Shown in pieces: positions 63,901 through 64,000 of a DNA stretch of 64,000 nucleotides; the first letter of the stretch is position 1, and the number at the start of each line of letters is the position of its first letter. Made by a program: the position numbers and the translations under genes. The notes beneath the pieces are model-generated. The model saw only the letters and a program-made list of their open reading frames with translations, was not told where the DNA came from and did no database searches. The DNA comes from Puffinus mauretanicus. Its lineage: Eukaryota > Chordata > Aves > Procellariiformes > Procellariidae. The DNA lies in the NCBI GenBank assembly GCA_023333565.1, contig JAJKFH010000246.1, positions 1 through 64,000 on the forward strand. The letters are read 5' to 3'.

Positions 63901-64000
63901 TCTTTTGGATATCAATTTCCTGGCCAGCTCTATGAATTCCTGATGAATTCCTAAGAAACCAGACTTCCTATATCCCATAACTAGTTTGGAAAGCCTCATT
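57906..64000. other. Intergenic, no gene recognised
   Basis: Unique-looking sequence without recognisable exons, RNA genes or named repeats. An A-run is at 61451-61464. Frames such as that at 58176-58583 match no protein I know. Confidence 0.5.

Noticed and set aside
1..64000. tRNA, rRNA, snRNA, CRISPR arrays, bacterial or phage genes
   Set aside because: None recognised by eye; the sequence is consistent throughout with avian nuclear DNA. A tRNAscan or Rfam run would be needed to rule out small diverged RNA genes.

Overview
The window is nuclear DNA from a bird. It contains a vertebrate multi-exon gene with ordinary GT-AG introns, antisense 3' ends of CR1 LINEs, old MIR-like SINE remnants, and several LTR retrotransposon copies with the TGTCCTGGTTT...CCACGACA and TGaTTGGGTTTGC...CCCAGCACA termini typical of avian endogenous retroviruses. 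The abundance of the first LTR type suggests a non-galliform (neoavian) bird; that is inference. Nothing prokaryotic is present: no operons, CRISPR arrays or phage genes.

The one protein-coding gene recognised is TECRL (trans-2,3-enoyl-CoA reductase-like), on the + strand. Ten coding exons lie between 8307 and the stop codon at 35493-35495. All ten carry GT/AG borders and their phases join without a break into 267 residues. About 95 N-terminal residues, expected from human TECRL (363 aa), are absent. Positions 1-8306 are therefore best read as intron, with the first coding exon(s) upstream of the window.

Layout: 1-8306, TECRL intron carrying two minus-strand ERV copies (1-1850 and 3958-4905) and two CR1 fragments. 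8307-35495, the ten exons, with introns from about 0.4 to 11.7 kb holding only old MIR-like pieces. 35496-36295, 3' UTR and flank with a 3x21-bp repeat. 36296-36721, a solo ERVL-type LTR. 36722-64000, a gene-poor stretch with a broken ERV piece near 38.5 kb, a complete solo LTR at 45959-46468, a CR1-like tail near 57.85 kb, and AT-rich stretches that could be conserved non-coding elements. In human, TECRL lies in a gene-poor part of chromosome 4q13, which fits this emptiness.

I found no convincing new molecular system. The most unusual structures are the short coding-free ERV with near-identical LTR ends and an internal minisatellite (1-1850), a related element collapsed by an internal deletion but still framed by a perfect 5-bp target duplication (3958-4905), and a triplicated ATTAAA-bearing unit in the presumed TECRL 3' UTR.
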